From Lactuca virosa (lineage: Eukaryota; Streptophyta; Magnoliopsida; Asterales; Asteraceae): DNA of 64,000 nucleotides. A program made the translations under genes and the position numbers. Positions within the stretch are counted from its first letter, which is position 1. Every line of letters begins with the position of its first letter. The stretch spans positions 177,709,972-177,773,971 of the forward strand of contig CAKMRJ010005634.1 of NCBI GenBank assembly GCA_928212115.1. Reading direction: 5' to 3'. Under the pieces are notes generated by a model. It was given only the letters and a program-made list of their open reading frames with translations. It was not told the origin of the DNA and did no database searches. Positions 1 to 12,135 of this stretch are shown here, piece by piece.

Positions 1-1148
1 ATCGGGAAGGTTCCAAAACAGCAAGTCGTGGGGATGTCACCACGACGTGGTAAGTGTGTTTTTCTTCATTTAAAACTCTTGATTCAAACTCCTAGCTTCC
101 AACTTCCTTTCTGCTCCAAGCATATCTTTTACCCTTACAACACAATACATAACAAATTAAGTACCTTTTTCTATAAAGGGCATAAAAGTAATTAAAAATA
201 TTAAGATATGATGTACAATTATATGTATAGATATGCACATATCACTCCTCCTTTTGCATCGTAGCTCCAATTTTAACTGTATTTGAACATTTCAAATCAT
301 ATTAAGTATCATATATCTTAAAATATAGTACTTTTACTCAAATATAATGGCGTAAAGTATATAGTTAAATAAGGCCATATCAGTTACGGACCAGAGTACT
401 GTACTAGTATTCCTCCTCTAGACAACCAGAAATAGTGGGTCTATATCAGATAACCATTAGGTATGTATGGATCATCTAACTGATTAAGATGAAGGCAACT
501 AACTATTCTAGGTAGTGTTGTGAAACATTGTCGGGTGTTCATTCTCATAGGTGTTTTGTACTCTATCCCCCCAACATGGCTGCCATTATTGACTTGCAAC
601 TGCCAAGGAATCCCTGAAGCAATATATTCTACTCATTGGTTATAGCGATCCATCATGTTAGATCTTAGGGGATCGTTGTTATAGGATTAGTATGTGTGAA
701 TTGACAAGTTGGCTAAGTAGTGGTGCTTATCGTGGGGATATGTTATATATGTATTGCTTGATAACGTTTGTGTTGCAAGATTATTAAATATGATTTATTA
801 TCATTATAATATTGTGGGATTGAAAATCCTATGTGTCTCACTAGGTTCTCAAACCTAACCCACTCTAATTATATGCATCAGATGTAGCGGTATTAAAGCT
901 GCTGGAACTTGTTTAGGAATGTTGAGTGACTAAGAGACAACCTGTAACTGTATTCATGATCTGATATGTATTTACGTTGTAACTTATGTTGTGTGTTGAT
1001 TATGAAATCCTTAAGGTTTTGGTATTTTGAAACAACGTCTTTTACACAATATGTTTATTTAAATTGTGACTTTCCACAACAAAGACAACATGGTTTTGAA
1101 ATCATAAAGGAAAAGTTTTATTTGGTTCTGAAAATAGGGGATGTCACA
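1..1148 (+). repeat. Gypsy-type LTR fragment (probable)
   Basis: No gene is recognisable. The stretch opens with a CG-centred palindrome, CCACGACGTGG at 40-50, followed by a TATA-like ATTTAAAA at 68-75, an arrangement shared with the LTRs at 51172, 57456 and 61541. It closes with GGGGATGTCACA, a plausible CA terminus. The part around 820-900 has the sort of AT-moderate, CCTAACCCACTC-containing sequence that I associate with the 3' portion of plant gypsy LTRs. No primer-binding site follows, so it would be a solo or broken LTR whose start lies outside the window. The open frame at 966-1277 inside it has no recognisable domain and is not called. Confidence 0.4.
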
Positions 1149-2353
1149 GTTTGTTCTCTGGTAATCTATCATATATTATATAAAAACGTTGATGAGTTGA
1201 TGCAAGGTACTTGTTTATTACTAAATAACGAACCAACAATGCACCTACCAGGGAAGATGAATATTACATTTACATGATGGTTGTAAATTACAAAATAACA
1301 AACCAACAATGCACCTCTTGTTTATTCTTTGCAACATTATGGTTTTTACTTGTTTCCTTGGATAATATTTTCTTTAATATTTCTTAGTGGGAATTCTTTG
1401 CAACATTATGGTTTTTTCCTATGATGAATTCTTCTCTTTCACGTTTAATTATCATTATAAGCCAGCTTATTTGCTTTCTTTTATGTTTACATTTACCTTA
1501 AACACATAGAGTAATGACCATAGGATAGCTAAGAACCAACAATGAGTATCTACTAAGGACGACATAATCATGTGTTGCTATATGGAAACACAATCTAATA
1601 AAGATTATAATGATCGACCAATAATTCAATGGACCCCAACAACTACATTGCAAAGTGGCTCCTCGTAAACAAGTAACGAGATTTATTAGGTGAGGACGAC
1701 GACACTTTTTATAAATATTTTTTATGATGAATAAATTATAAGTGTAAAAGTTTAGTAGAATGTACTTTATGTCATACTTAACCCAAGTCCAACCACATCA
1801 TCACAAAAAAAAACACTAAAATAGTGATCTCTCAACACTAAATTGTTGGTCAAACTCTAACCATACACTATTAAATAAAATAAAAAGTTATATTTATTAT
1901 TTTAATAATAAAATAGTATTTTGTTATATTTTTAATAATTTACATTATCATTAGTAATATTTATGGTTATAATTAGAAATAGCACGTAACAAATGTCTTA
2001 TATCCCCTACAACCCTAGAACTGCCCACTCCAAGTTTTTTAATGAAGGAAAGAGATGAAAAGGAAATGAAGGAAAATGAGTGAAGGAAATAAAAGTGATT
2101 AATAGTGGTATTAAGTTTGAGGGGAATGGAAAGAAACATAGTTTCTCAAGTTAGAAATAAAGGGAAGGAAATCAATATTATTACATTTTATTCCCTTCTT
2201 ATGAATGAGATGAAAGGTCATTTGTGCATATTTCTTTCCATTCCCATTAGAATCGTCCCAAATACAGGCGGATGGTTTTGTATCATATTTTGCATTTTTT
2301 TTTTCTTTTCCATCCCATAAAAAACTAAAGAATATATTTTCATTTAGATATCT
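1149..2353. other. AT-rich intergenic DNA, nothing recognised
   Basis: AT-rich sequence with short open frames only. None has a recognisable domain, and I saw no repeat boundary or RNA gene. Confidence 0.6.
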
Positions 2354-2984
2354 TTTACGCTAAGGGGTATGGTCACTACATCTTCACTAGAAAAGTAATG
2401 TCACATCTGTGCCACGTCATCTCCACTACATATTCACTACCACACTACTAACTTTTGGAAATGGTTACCACTCTCCCACATCTATTCTACTTTGTTTTTT
2501 TTATATATTAAATTAAATAAAAAACATAATTTTTAAAAAATAAATAATCACATTACTAATTAAAGTTAAAAAAATAATTTTCAAAACCATATAAATATTG
2601 CACAAAATCTTTGATCATATTTTTTTCAAATCATAAAAATATTATAGATCCAAATATGACTATTTTTATTTTACAATTAATTTAAACATTCAGATTTATT
2701 ATTGTATTAAATTTTCCATCTTTAAATTTAATGATATTTATTAATTGAAAAAACAAATATGGAGTAATAACTCCATTGCAAGTTAAAAACTCCATGGAAA
2801 AGAATAAATGTCACGTAATGCAGGCCAAATTGATTTTCTAACCTCGAGACCAATGAAAATGTCTGTAAGCTTCTGTGGATCATGCCAACCCCCAACACAA
2901 TTACGCCCTCTTGTGGTGGTATTAATGCATGAAAACTGCATGCCACATAGGATTCTACGCGTAGAAAACCCTCCATACCCTTTT
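2354..2984. mobile_element. Possible Harbinger-like MITE
   Basis: The left end reads TAAGGGGTATGGTCAC and the right end, on the opposite strand, reads AAAGGGTATGGAGGG. This gives a short imperfect terminal inverted repeat around GGGTATGG about 630 bp apart, next to TAA or TTA trinucleotides of the type Harbinger elements duplicate. The two trinucleotides are not identical and the inverted repeat is short, so this is a tentative call. The nearby Harbinger transposase remnant makes a non-autonomous relative plausible. No coding sequence is supported inside it. Confidence 0.3.
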
Positions 2985-3139
2985 ATAGGTTAAAAAATTG
3001 TGTTGTTTGTAGTATAATTTTATAGGTTAAAAACAAAAATGTTATGGCATCTCAAAAACATTATACTAACAGCTTAAAAACATATTTTTTGTTGAATTTG
3101 AGAGCTCAAAATAATGTTATTTTTTATTATATTTATATA

Positions 3140-3142
<3 letters not shown>

Positions 3143-3213
<71 letters not shown>
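3143..3213. repeat. (TA)n microsatellite
   Basis: Uninterrupted TA dinucleotide run of about 70 bp. The tyrosine/isoleucine open frames crossing it are artefacts of the repeat. Confidence 0.95.
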
Positions 3214-3217
<4 letters not shown>

Positions 3218-3703
3218 CAACGAGGGCCTCATGGGGGTTTCGAGATGGGCTGCCCACCCCAGCCCCTGACCCCGAAATTAAAACGAGGTTTAACCTTTCC
3301 ACCGCCCCGACCCCTATCCCCGATTTTTTAAACAAATACCCCCATACGGGATGAGGATTCCACAGGAACGTGGTCCCACAAGACTTTTTGACATCCATAG
3401 GCTAGAGGGAGTGGTGTCACACTCCCTCATGTTACCACACTACCACGTAGGCACCACCTCAACATTTACCACAAAAGTGCGGTTTCTTACCATACCCAAT
3501 GAGTGGTGTCACACTCTTTTTTAAAGAATTTAATTTAAAAAAAAAACTAAATTTCAAACAATAAAAACTTCATTTTTAATAAAAACATTTCATTACTTAA
3601 AATTAAAAAAAATATTACATTGCATTACTTAAAAAAACAACATACCATGACATTAAAAAACACATATCAAATGATTAAAATAACTAAAAATACAAAAAAA
3701 ATA
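3214..3703. other. GC-rich patch and spacer beside the Harbinger remnant
   Basis: From about 3225 to 3370 the DNA is unusually rich in CCCC and GGGG runs compared with its AT-rich surroundings. Around 3400-3510 the phrase GAGTGGTGTCACACTC occurs twice in slightly different form. This may be the 3' end of the transposon whose transposase follows on the minus strand, but I cannot fix a terminus. Nothing coding is supported. Confidence 0.4.
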
Positions 3704-4960
3704 CTAAATGAAGTTTTCCTTCGAGAACTCGTCTTCTGGTTCATTCGGGGGATCCACATTAAGGTTAAGGTGTTGAACCTCGTGAATGTGTTCTACCAAG
3801 TCCATGAGAAGATTGTGAAAAGTGTCATTGCAACGTATCTATACTGTCATATCCATGTACTCATCGCCACCAATTTCTATTGATTGTGTCTCGAGGATGG
3901 TTTCGTTCTCGTCGTACAAACATATCACTCTTCCTTTGTCTTCAATAATTATATTATTCAATATGATACATGTATGTATGATTTCTTGAAGTTTTCCCTC
4001 ACCGAAAAATAGTGCTGGTTTTTTAGTATGTACCAACGTTTCTTAAGAGCTCCAAAAGCCCACTCGACATCCTTCCCGGCTCTTTCTTGAGCTTTCTTGA
4101 ATTTTTTCCGTCTAGAACCATGTGGACATGTAAATGATTTAACAAACACAACATACTCAAGATAGATCCTATCAACAAGATAATAACCATATTTATATGG
4201 CGTTCCACGCACTTGAAAAGAAGAATCTGGTGCAGATCAGTTATATATGTTGTGAAATATAGGTGAACGATTTAAGAATGTTGATGTCGTTAATCGAACC
4301 GGGAGAACTAAAAAAAGCATGTCAAATCCACAGATCTTGTGATGCCACCGCTTCAAGTATGAGCGTTAGGTGACCATGATCACCTCGGGTAAATTGACCA
4401 TGGTGTGAGGTAGGGAAATTTTCCCATGCCCAATGGGCATAATCTAAACTTCCTATCATTCTAGGAAAGCCATGTACACTAGCATAAATGAGCTTGCAAT
4501 TGTACGATGTCATTACGTATAGGCTTACCTATACATTTGGACCGTAAAACTCATTCACAGTTTTGCGAAAAAAAAGTGGAGACTGTCTCGTGTGGTCCTA
4601 GCAAACATCCTAAAACTCTTCTCCAACGCATCAAGTGTGATGCCATATGCTAATTGATGAAGTGTAGTTTTTCATCTTTGTAAGGGAGTAAAACCGGGTG
4701 TACCTCTAGCATCGGGACGTTGTTGAAAAAAAACTACACTTCCTCGTTAAATCTTCGACTATACATTCATATAAAGGTTTGAACATTCTGAAGCGCATTC
4801 GAAAATAGAACCCTTGAAAGTGACATTCTCCTGAAAGTAGTCTTGTATCAAGCGTTGGTTGGCTTCTTCACAGTTTCTATAAATATATCTTCGTATTCTC
4901 CGTTGAGAACTTTCAACAGCTTGCCCTTTCCGCATAGTCTTAGCCTTAGTTTCCCTTCCT
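3704..4960 (-). pseudogene. PIF/Harbinger transposase (DDE nuclease) remnant
   Basis: Reading leftwards on the minus strand, pieces of one Harbinger-type nuclease appear in order. An N-terminal helical part near 4960-4560 includes RRYIYRNCEEANQRLIQDYF. The catalytic block at 4513-4322 includes MIGSLDYAHWAWENFP, RGDHGHLTLILEAVASQDLW, where the first aspartate lies in the SLDYAHW segment. Then come GYYLVDRIYLEYVVFVKSF and QERAGKDVEWAFGALKKRW at 4200-4030, and a C-terminal IHTCIILNNIIIEDKGR at about 3980-3950. The frame ends in a stop near 3704-3706. Frameshifts and stops separate the blocks, so it is non-functional. In this family the enzyme cuts and pastes the element at TTA/TAA targets together with a Myb-like partner, which I do not see. 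Copia A inserted just upstream of the surviving 5' part. Confidence 0.8.
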
Positions 4961-5016
4961 TTAGCCTCCTAAAAATAAACTTGAGAACATGTCATTAATA
5001 TTTCACTACATGAAGT

Positions 5017-5847
5017 CGATGGGTTTTACATGCAATAACACGGATAAATGCTTATGCACTTAAGGGTACATGCAACCTATTTGATCTAGTCACAACACTA
5101 TTGTAGTAACATTCTATTGAACAACAAGAACCCTATAACCCTAGATAATTTCGAATATCATAAACAAGTTATGGATTACATACCTTTTTATTGTTGTACT
5201 AAACAATCAAACAATCATTCTTAAAAAACTCTTGGAAGCTAGCACCAGAAATCTCGTGCCTCTGATGGTTCACACTCAAACCATATAAACTATGAAACTT
5301 GAAGAGAAGATATGGGAAATTTCGGCTGGCTCTTAGCAATGAATGAATGGCCGAAAATTTTAGGATGAAAGGCCCTATATATAGTTGCTATAGATACCCT
5401 AGATAACCCTCACTTGATTAAATTAATAAGATCTGAAATAAGGTAATTATCTGGTTTCCTAATTATATCCAAGGGATATTCTAGAGCCCTAAGGAAGCCG
5501 CTAATTTTCGCCCAACCTTGGACTATTCTAAAATCTCTCTCTTGTTCAACTATTGAATAATTATAGCTTAGGTCCTTTCACTCTCAGTTAATCCTAAAAT
5601 TAATTCTAATTAATTTCTGATTAGATCTTAATTAAATAATATTATTTCTAATTAATATATTATTCTCATAACATATTAATAAATTCATTTATTGCTCTTT
5701 ATTAATCATATAATAAATCAATAAATCAGCCTCTCTCTATAAAAGTCATCATATTCAATTACTAGGTTTGAGGGAAACCGAAAAGGACTTTGTTAATAGT
5801 TCAAGTATATACCAATTTGGACATTAGCGTAGACACCTAATCTAACA
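5017..5847 (-). repeat. 3' LTR of copia A
   Basis: Reads on the minus strand from TGTTAGATTAGGTGTC (5847 downwards) to an end at 5017, where the expected terminal A is now G. It matches 53120-54001 over most of its length, for example CTCTTGGAAGCTAGCACCAG near 5230 and 53331. A TATA-like CTATATATAG lies at about 5384. Flanked on the left by the target duplicate GAAGT and on the right by a polypurine tract. Confidence 0.85.
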
Positions 5848-6714
5848 GTCTCCCACTTGGATAAGTCTATAACTACAATTGTTGGTATAACTTCTAAATT
5901 ATGAGTAAAGAGTGCTTCCAAAAGCAACTCCAGCCTCTGTTCTGATCCGACATTAGTCCTAAGATAAGTGATCAAATATTTTGTCACTCTACAATATATC
6001 ATATGTACACGAGACATGGATTAGAATCAATCTTTTTGTCCACAAAAAAATTCCCGATTTCCCGATTTGTGATGACATCATAAGACTTCTAATTGAACAC
6101 ATCAATTTAGTCCTGGTTGGGCCCAACACTATAAGTCAACATTAAATCACCGAGGGGCCCAAATATATCGTTTTTCCCTTTAGGGCAAAAGGAACGAATA
6201 AACTTTAACTCATATGTTTGTATCCTTACTCACCAAATCATACACGACACTACGTTTTATAACACCAAGTTATTGATGCGCTTTCGCAATACCAATGTAC
6301 AACCGACTTGTAAATTACAACTCATATATCTCCATTTTAAGAATATAAGATATTATCGTATCAGAATTACTCGTGATAGAATCCATGAAGTAATTCTCTG
6401 AGCGTGGGTTTATCCAATACTAAAATCTCTATTTTCTAAGTACTCATGAATGTTGTAGCAAAAAATTGCTATGTCTAAACTCCATAGACAATCTATAATC
6501 CAATTCATGACGGTCTTTATTCACTACTTACTTCCTAAAGTATGAGCAACTGTGGAGCTTCGAATAATCAAATTATTCAGGAAGTAAAACATGCAAAATG
6601 AAACAAAAGAATAAAAAAATTGACAAAGGCAGTAAACAAACTCATAAATAATCTCTATTATTCAATCACCAAAAACAATTACATTTATTCTTTTACAAGT
6701 TTCAAACTAATCAT
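5848..6714 (-). other. Polypurine tract and 3' noncoding region of copia A
   Basis: The minus-strand polypurine tract CCAAGTGGGAGAC occupies 5848-5860 next to the 3' LTR and would prime plus-strand DNA synthesis. The remaining ~850 bp up to the RNase H frame has no supported gene. Parts of it, such as the CGAATAATCAAATTATTC patch near 6560, resemble the 3' noncoding region of copia C near 31465. Confidence 0.75.
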
Positions 6715-7440
6715 CTAACTACTAAAGTTAATGTCATCTCTCAAACCAATACTCCTAGCATGTTGACTATGTTTAACCCTACTCAGAGCCTCTGTGAGAG
6801 GATTTATAGGATTGTCTTCTGATGAAACTCGCTTTACTATGAGATGAACTTCTTCAACTTTATGTCTGATATAATGGTACTTTTTGTCCATATGTCTTGA
6901 TTTACCATGATCTCTCGGTTCTTTGGTCAAAGAAATTGCTCCTTCATTATCGCATAAAAATTCCATTGGATCTTGAATGGTGGGAACTACTTTGAGATCA
7001 CCAATGAAATTCTTCAGCCAAGCCGCTTCCTTTGATGCTTCGCTCACTTCTATGTACTCTGATTCACATCTTGGAACTTTTCCAAGTAACTGCTCCTCCA
7101 TTTAACAGAAACACCTAGCCATATTGAGAACGAAGATTGCCTCTATCTGTTTGAAAGTTGGAGTCACTATACCCACTTACTCTCAATGTATCACTGCCAC
7201 CAAGAACTAGAATCATATCCTTTGTCCTTCGCAGATACTTGAGAATGTTTTTCACTATTATCCAATGAGCTCTGCCAGGTCTTCCTTGAAAGCGACTGTC
7301 CATGCTTAAAGCAAAAGACACATCAGAGAGAGTACATATTATAGTGTATATGATCGATCCTACATATAAAGGATATGGGACTCGACTCATCTCCACTATC
7401 TCTTCATTTGTACTAGGGCTTTGAGTCTTACTCAACTTGG
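6715..7440 (-). pseudogene. Copia A RNase H domain remnant
   Basis: Two neighbouring frames, 7435-7115 and 7101-6715, together carry the end of copia pol. The first has the segment GRAHWIIVKNILKYLRRTKD that bridges RT and RNase H, then the start of the RNase H fold (VSGYSDSNFQTDRG). The second has SEYIEVSEASKEAAWLKNF, then FLCDNEGAISLTKEP and the ADP-like tail HIRHK-type motif (HYIRHKVEEV). RNase H normally removes the RNA strand during reverse transcription. A break at about 7110 and the change to a second frame make it inactive. It is followed downstream by about 870 bp without a gene and then the 3' LTR. Confidence 0.8.
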
Positions 7441-7462
7441 CATTACTCTGAATAGGTATCTC

Positions 7463-8590
7463 TCATTTCTTGAAACTTTCTATACGAAAACGTTTTAGTA
7501 CCTTATCCAAGTATGTACGTTGACTAAGACCAATTAGTCTATTCTTTCTATCCCTTAAGATACTTATCCCAAGAATATAGGCTGCCTCTCCTAGATCCTT
7601 CATAGGAAAACACATTCCAAGCCAAGACTTTACATCTTGCAAAGTTGGAATGTTGTTTCCTATAAGGAGTATATCATCAACATACAATACTAGAAAGGAT
7701 AATGTACTCCCCTAGCCTTGACAAACACATAGGACTCGTCCTCACTCCAAGATAAACCAAAATCTTTGACCTTCTCATGGAAGCAAAGATTCCAGCTGCG
7801 AGACGCTTGCTTCAATCCATAAATGGATTTCTCAAGCTTATACACTCTATTAGGAAACTTTGCATCTACAAAACCCTCTGGCTAAGTCATGTAAACATCT
7901 TCAACCAACTTCCCGTTAAGGTAATTAGTTTTGACATCCATCTACCATATTTCATAATCATGGAAGGCAATTACGCTAATATACTTTATCTTGGCCACTG
8001 GTGAGAAGGTCTCATCATAGTCAATCCTTGGGGTTTGAGTAAAGCCCTTCACAACCAGTCGTGACTTAAAAGTGTGTACCTTTCCATACACATCGGTCTT
8101 CTTCTTGAAGATCCATTTGCAACCAACTGTCTATCTACCAGGTTCTTCATCAACCAAATTCCAAACTTTATTATCATACAAGGACTTGATCTCATTATCC
8201 ATTGCCTCTTTCCACTTGGCAGATTCAGGGTTTTCCATCGTTCCCTTGTATTTATTTGGCTAATTTAAATTTGCTAGTGTACCATCACTAATATACGTGT
8301 CACCATCTGATGTTATATGGAAACCATAGAACATTGGCGGCATGCTAACTCTACTAGACCGGCGAAGAGGTAATGAATTGTCAATGGGTTCAATAGGTTG
8401 ACTCTTTAATATCTTCAAGGTTAATGGTACTCCCAATGTTCTCTTTGCATATGAGCTCTCTCCCGCGAAAGACTCCCCTTCGTGCTACGAAGACCACATT
8501 ATCACTAGGTCTATGGAACAAATATCCCAAAGACTTCTGTGGGTAGCCATTGAAAATACATTTCTTACTTCTAGGTTATAGCTTGTCATG
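7463..8590 (-). pseudogene. Copia A reverse transcriptase remnant
   Basis: The intact catalytic block MYVDDILLIG starts at 7687, followed by MKDLGEAAYILGISILRDR and a LSQRTYLDKVLKRF segment, all typical of copia RT palm and thumb. Upstream, translation of 8000-7700 in another frame gives LEKSIYGLKQASRSW and DVYMT-type fragments, so the finger and palm parts survive but are shifted and interrupted by stops. No single open frame covers the domain. The spacer between integrase and RT at about 8590-8240 has no recognisable domain. The aspartate pair of the active site is still encoded, but the enzyme as a whole cannot be made. Confidence 0.78.
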
Positions 8591-9720
8591 AGTCTCTCTT
8601 CTAAACAAAAGCTTCACAACCCGAGACCTTGATATGTGCTAACGAGGGAACTTTCCCTGTCCACATCTCGTGAAGTGTTTTGGCAACCTTCTTTGTAGGG
8701 ACAATATTGAGGATATGGGCGGTTATCTGTAAGGCATTACCCCAGAAAGAAATATGAAGAAAAGCTCGACTCATCATGGAATGAACCATGTCTAACAAGG
8801 TCTGATTATGCCTCTCATCCACACCATTAAGTTGTGGTATCTTAGAAGGAGTCAATTGTGAAACAATTCCACATTCCTTGAGATATTCATGGAACTCGAT
8901 ACCAAGATACTCTCCACCTATGTCATATCGAAGCATCTTTATCTTCCTACCTAATTGATTCTTGACTTCATGTTTAAACTATTTGAACTTTTCAAAGGTT
9001 TCTGATTTATGCTTCATTAAGTAGATATCTATTATAATCATCTGTAAATGTTAAATAAAATCTATTGGCATCCCTTGTGGTGGATCTAAAGGATTCACAC
9101 ACATTTGTGTGTATGAGATCCATCAAACCTTCACCTCTTTCACAAGATCTAGTGAAAGGTGATTTTGTTGTCTTTCCCAAATGACAAGATTCGCATTCAT
9201 CGTCTGGCCTTAAGTCAAATGATTCCAACACTCCATCCTTTTGGAGTTGAGCGATGAATTTCTTATTAGTGTGCCCAAGACAACAATGCCACAAGCGTGC
9301 CTTGTCTAAACCATCAGACGAATCAATATGGAAAACACTATTACCTAAGCTATCAACACAAATCACAGTATCACAAGGTAAAGCTTCAAACATAAAAATG
9401 CCATTTTTATAAAACAAAATCAATCCATTCATATCATTAAACGAATATCGAAAACCTTGTCTAAGTAGTGCATGAAAAGGAATAATGTTTCGCTTCATTT
9501 CTGAAGAATAGCAACAATTAACTAAATCTAATCTAACATCACTACTAAGCATCAGACTATAAGTTCCAATCTTGGTAACAAGAGAAGATCACCTATTTCC
9601 CATGATGAGATTCATCCTTCCATGCTCCACCTCTTCACTTTCTCTTAGTCCCTACAACTCTGAAACAAATGTGAAAACCACATCCAATATCAAGAACCCA
9701 AGAACAAGTAGGTTGTGAGT
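8590..9720 (-). pseudogene. Copia A protease tail and integrase remnant
   Basis: Near 9712-9660 a degenerate aspartic-protease signature reads WVLDIGCGFHIC. The frame 9552-9007 holds the GAG-pre-integrase zinc-binding part (LWHCCLGHTNKKF and ECESCHLGK, an HHCC pattern) and the beginning of the rve core. The first catalytic aspartate position reads DLIHTNVCESF, so it is asparagine. After a break, frame 8936-8601 carries MLRYDIGGEYLGIEF and NGVDERHNQTLLDMVHSMMS. Counting from the aspartate of YDIGG to the glutamate of VDER gives the D-X35-E spacing of retroviral-type integrases. The enzyme normally joins the DNA copy to the host genome. The missing first aspartate and the breaks rule out activity. 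Confidence 0.82.
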
Positions 9721-9739
9721 TATTAGTTTGAATAGTGTA

Positions 9740-10652
9740 AATACACACCGACGATGGCGTCACTTTTCCATACTTGATGTCCTGGAAGTACTTGGGGAAA
9801 CTTTGTTTCTAATGGCCCTTATCATTGCAATAAAAGAAAATGGCCTTTTGGGATCACTAACAGAAGGAATGTCAGAACTGGACTTCGCTTTTGGGCTATT
9901 GCTTGATTATCCAGCATGAGACTTACCCTTCCAATTCTGCTTGGGAGCACCTTTCCTTTTCTTTCCGTTGTATTTTCCAATGGAAAGGACAAGAGTATTA
10001 GTAGAGGTAGGAGTTTGATTCTTCTCCATTCCTTACTCAGCCGTTCGCAACAGGTTGTGGAGTTGGGCGAATGTGGTTTCTGTGTTATTGAAATGATAAG
10101 CCGGAATAAATGGATCATAACAAGGTGGCAAAGAGTTAAGGACCATGTCTATGGCTAACTCCTCATCAAAATTCACATTTATCCTTTCAAAGCGCTCCAC
10201 ATATCTTTGCATTCTTTGCACGTGGCTTCATAGAGACTCTCCGTCCTTCAATCTTCAAGTCATTAATGCTTTGACGACCTCATACTTTTCTTGACGAGCT
10301 CTCTTGTGAAACCTTTCCATAATATCCAAGTTCATCTCGTATGGCCAATAGTCTTCATAGAACTTTTGCAACTCAGGAATCATGGTGGCAACCATGATGC
10401 AAGCAACCTTAGTTGCATCATCATAATGTTTCTTGTAGGAGGCTATTTCTTCAGGAGTAACAGTGGCCTCATCGATCCCAACAAGTTGTTTCTCAAGGAC
10501 ATATTCTTTGCCCTCGTATCAAAGAGCCATCTTGATGTTGCGCATCCAATCATTGTAGTTGGTGCCATCCAATGTCACCTTGGACACGATTGAGAGTAGC
10601 GAGAAGTTGTGGGTAGATTTTTTAGAGCAGAAGCATCACCAAAAGTAGACAT
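9740..10652 (-). pseudogene. Copia A gag remnant
   Basis: A methionine at 10652 opens a frame that begins MSTFGDASALKNLP, placed just after the leader, so I take it as the gag start. Further down, 10221-10033 carries a well-preserved capsid segment: VQRMQRYVERFERINVNFDE and AIDMVLNSLPPCYDPFI, the UBN2-type fold of copia gag. Near 9850-9800 a zinc knuckle survives as FYCNDKGHYKQSF, having lost its first and last cysteines. Several stops and frame changes separate these parts. Gag would normally form the virus-like particle and package the RNA. Confidence is high for identity and nil for function. Confidence 0.78.
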
Positions 10653-10878
10653 CTATAGAGAAAAGAAAGTAGTTTTAGTTAGATGACAATAATCCTTAAT
10701 ATTTTAACCCATAATTAATATTTAAGGCTAGGATCCAAAATAACAATTCACAACTAAGAAGAAGAATTTCGTAATCTTATCGCGAATTTATGAAGGTAGG
10801 TAAAGGCAATTTACCAATTTCAAACTATGAAATTACTAGATCTTTTGAGATTCATTGAATCTTATCAATGGCATGTTT
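10653..10878 (-). other. Copia A leader, gag-proximal part, with degenerate hairpin
   Basis: Leader sequence between the gag start and the point where gypsy B inserted. On the minus strand, 10788-10745 can pair AATTCGCGATAAGA with TCTTCTTAGTTGTGAATT around a loop containing ATTACGAAATTC. It occupies the same place relative to gag as the perfect hairpin of copia C at 27476-27529. TSD copy TGTTT of element B is at 10874-10878. Confidence 0.6.
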
Positions 10879-12135
10879 TGTCACAACTAGCATTTTTGGC
10901 TAGGAAATTCTATCTATGTATGATCAACTCTTAATGTATCTTGTAGCTTTAAGATTGATGCTATACATGTTAGTCATTTCAAAAACAACTATTCGAATCA
11001 AAACTCACTCGTGAAGCCCTAAACCTAATTCAAAATACTGCATTCACTCAACTTTGGGTTGTAACCCTAGTTTTTCCTGGTTCAAACCTTTATTGGGCCA
11101 AGAATCATTTATTGGGGCTAATGGGCCAATAAACTCACAACTTGATTATTTTGGGCTAAGAATCCTTATTTGGGCCCTAAATGGACCCACATTCATTAAA
11201 CTATAACATTTTGGGCCATAAGACTTTTTATGGGCCTTATTGGACCTAAAATGTCTCACTTTGTTTCATGGGCCTTATTGGGCCGTAAACAAATTTCTTC
11301 AACCTCAATGGGCCGTAAACCCATTTCCTTTAATCATTTTTGGGTCGTAAACTCTCATATGGGCCCAATGGGCTGAAAATTCTCATTTGGGCAATCAAAT
11401 TCTCGGTTTGCATCCAAGACCAACTTTAAATCTATCTCTCACTCTCATTCTCGGTTTAAATCTATCTCTCACTCTCATTCTCGGTTTATAAAAAAAGAAA
11501 AATGTAATTAATCTAAATATGTGACACCTCATCTTTAACTAGAGGTCTTCCAAGCTAATTACATCACATGTATCTAAATCCCTACATCTTAATCTCCCAT
11601 GTATTAACCACTTTGATCCTCTCTCCTCCTTCCTCTCTATTTACGGCCGAAACCACCACCCCAACACCTTCATTTTTACTCTCAAACTCACCCAAAAATT
11701 CTCTCTAGAGCTCTCAATAAAATCTCATTTCCCTATCCAAATTTGTGTGTGCTTGTGTGGTGTTCAAGAACACTTCATCAAATATCATCACTTTTGGGTA
11801 AGCTACTCTCTAAACAAGATGATTAACATCATTTTATGATAAATCCTTCACTCCTTAAAACTCCATTTCATGATCCATGCTCATAAAACCTCCAAAAATT
11901 CGAAGATCTCTTCAAGAGGTGTGCTAGGCCGAAAACTCCTCCAACTTCTTCAAAACCGAACTCATTAACCCAATGTGAGTTCATACCCCCTATTTCCGGT
12001 TTTTACTTTGTTTTGGGGGAGAATACAAGTTGCTTTGTGTAGATCTATGTGTATATGCATGTTTATGTGTGTTTTTCATGATTTGTGTTGTGATTATGTG
12101 TTGAAATTTTCATAAACTCGAAAAAATGCTAAAAC
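10879..12135 (+). repeat. 5' LTR of gypsy B, left part
   Basis: Matches 40098-41334 closely. It contains a dense run of TGGGCC/TGGGCT words at 11095-11390. A 30-bp unit starting AAATCTATCTCTC is present twice in tandem at 11428-11487 but once in the 3' LTR (near 40648), so it duplicated after insertion or differed in the copy. The LTR is broken at 12135 by copia C, whose target duplicate AAAAC is 12131-12135. Confidence 0.88.

Noticed and set aside
966..1277. 103-residue open frame near the left end
   Set aside because: No domain, biased composition and a position inside an LTR-like sequence; probably chance.
3044..3398. Open frames with long Ile-Tyr repeats
   Set aside because: Direct translation of the (TA)n tract.
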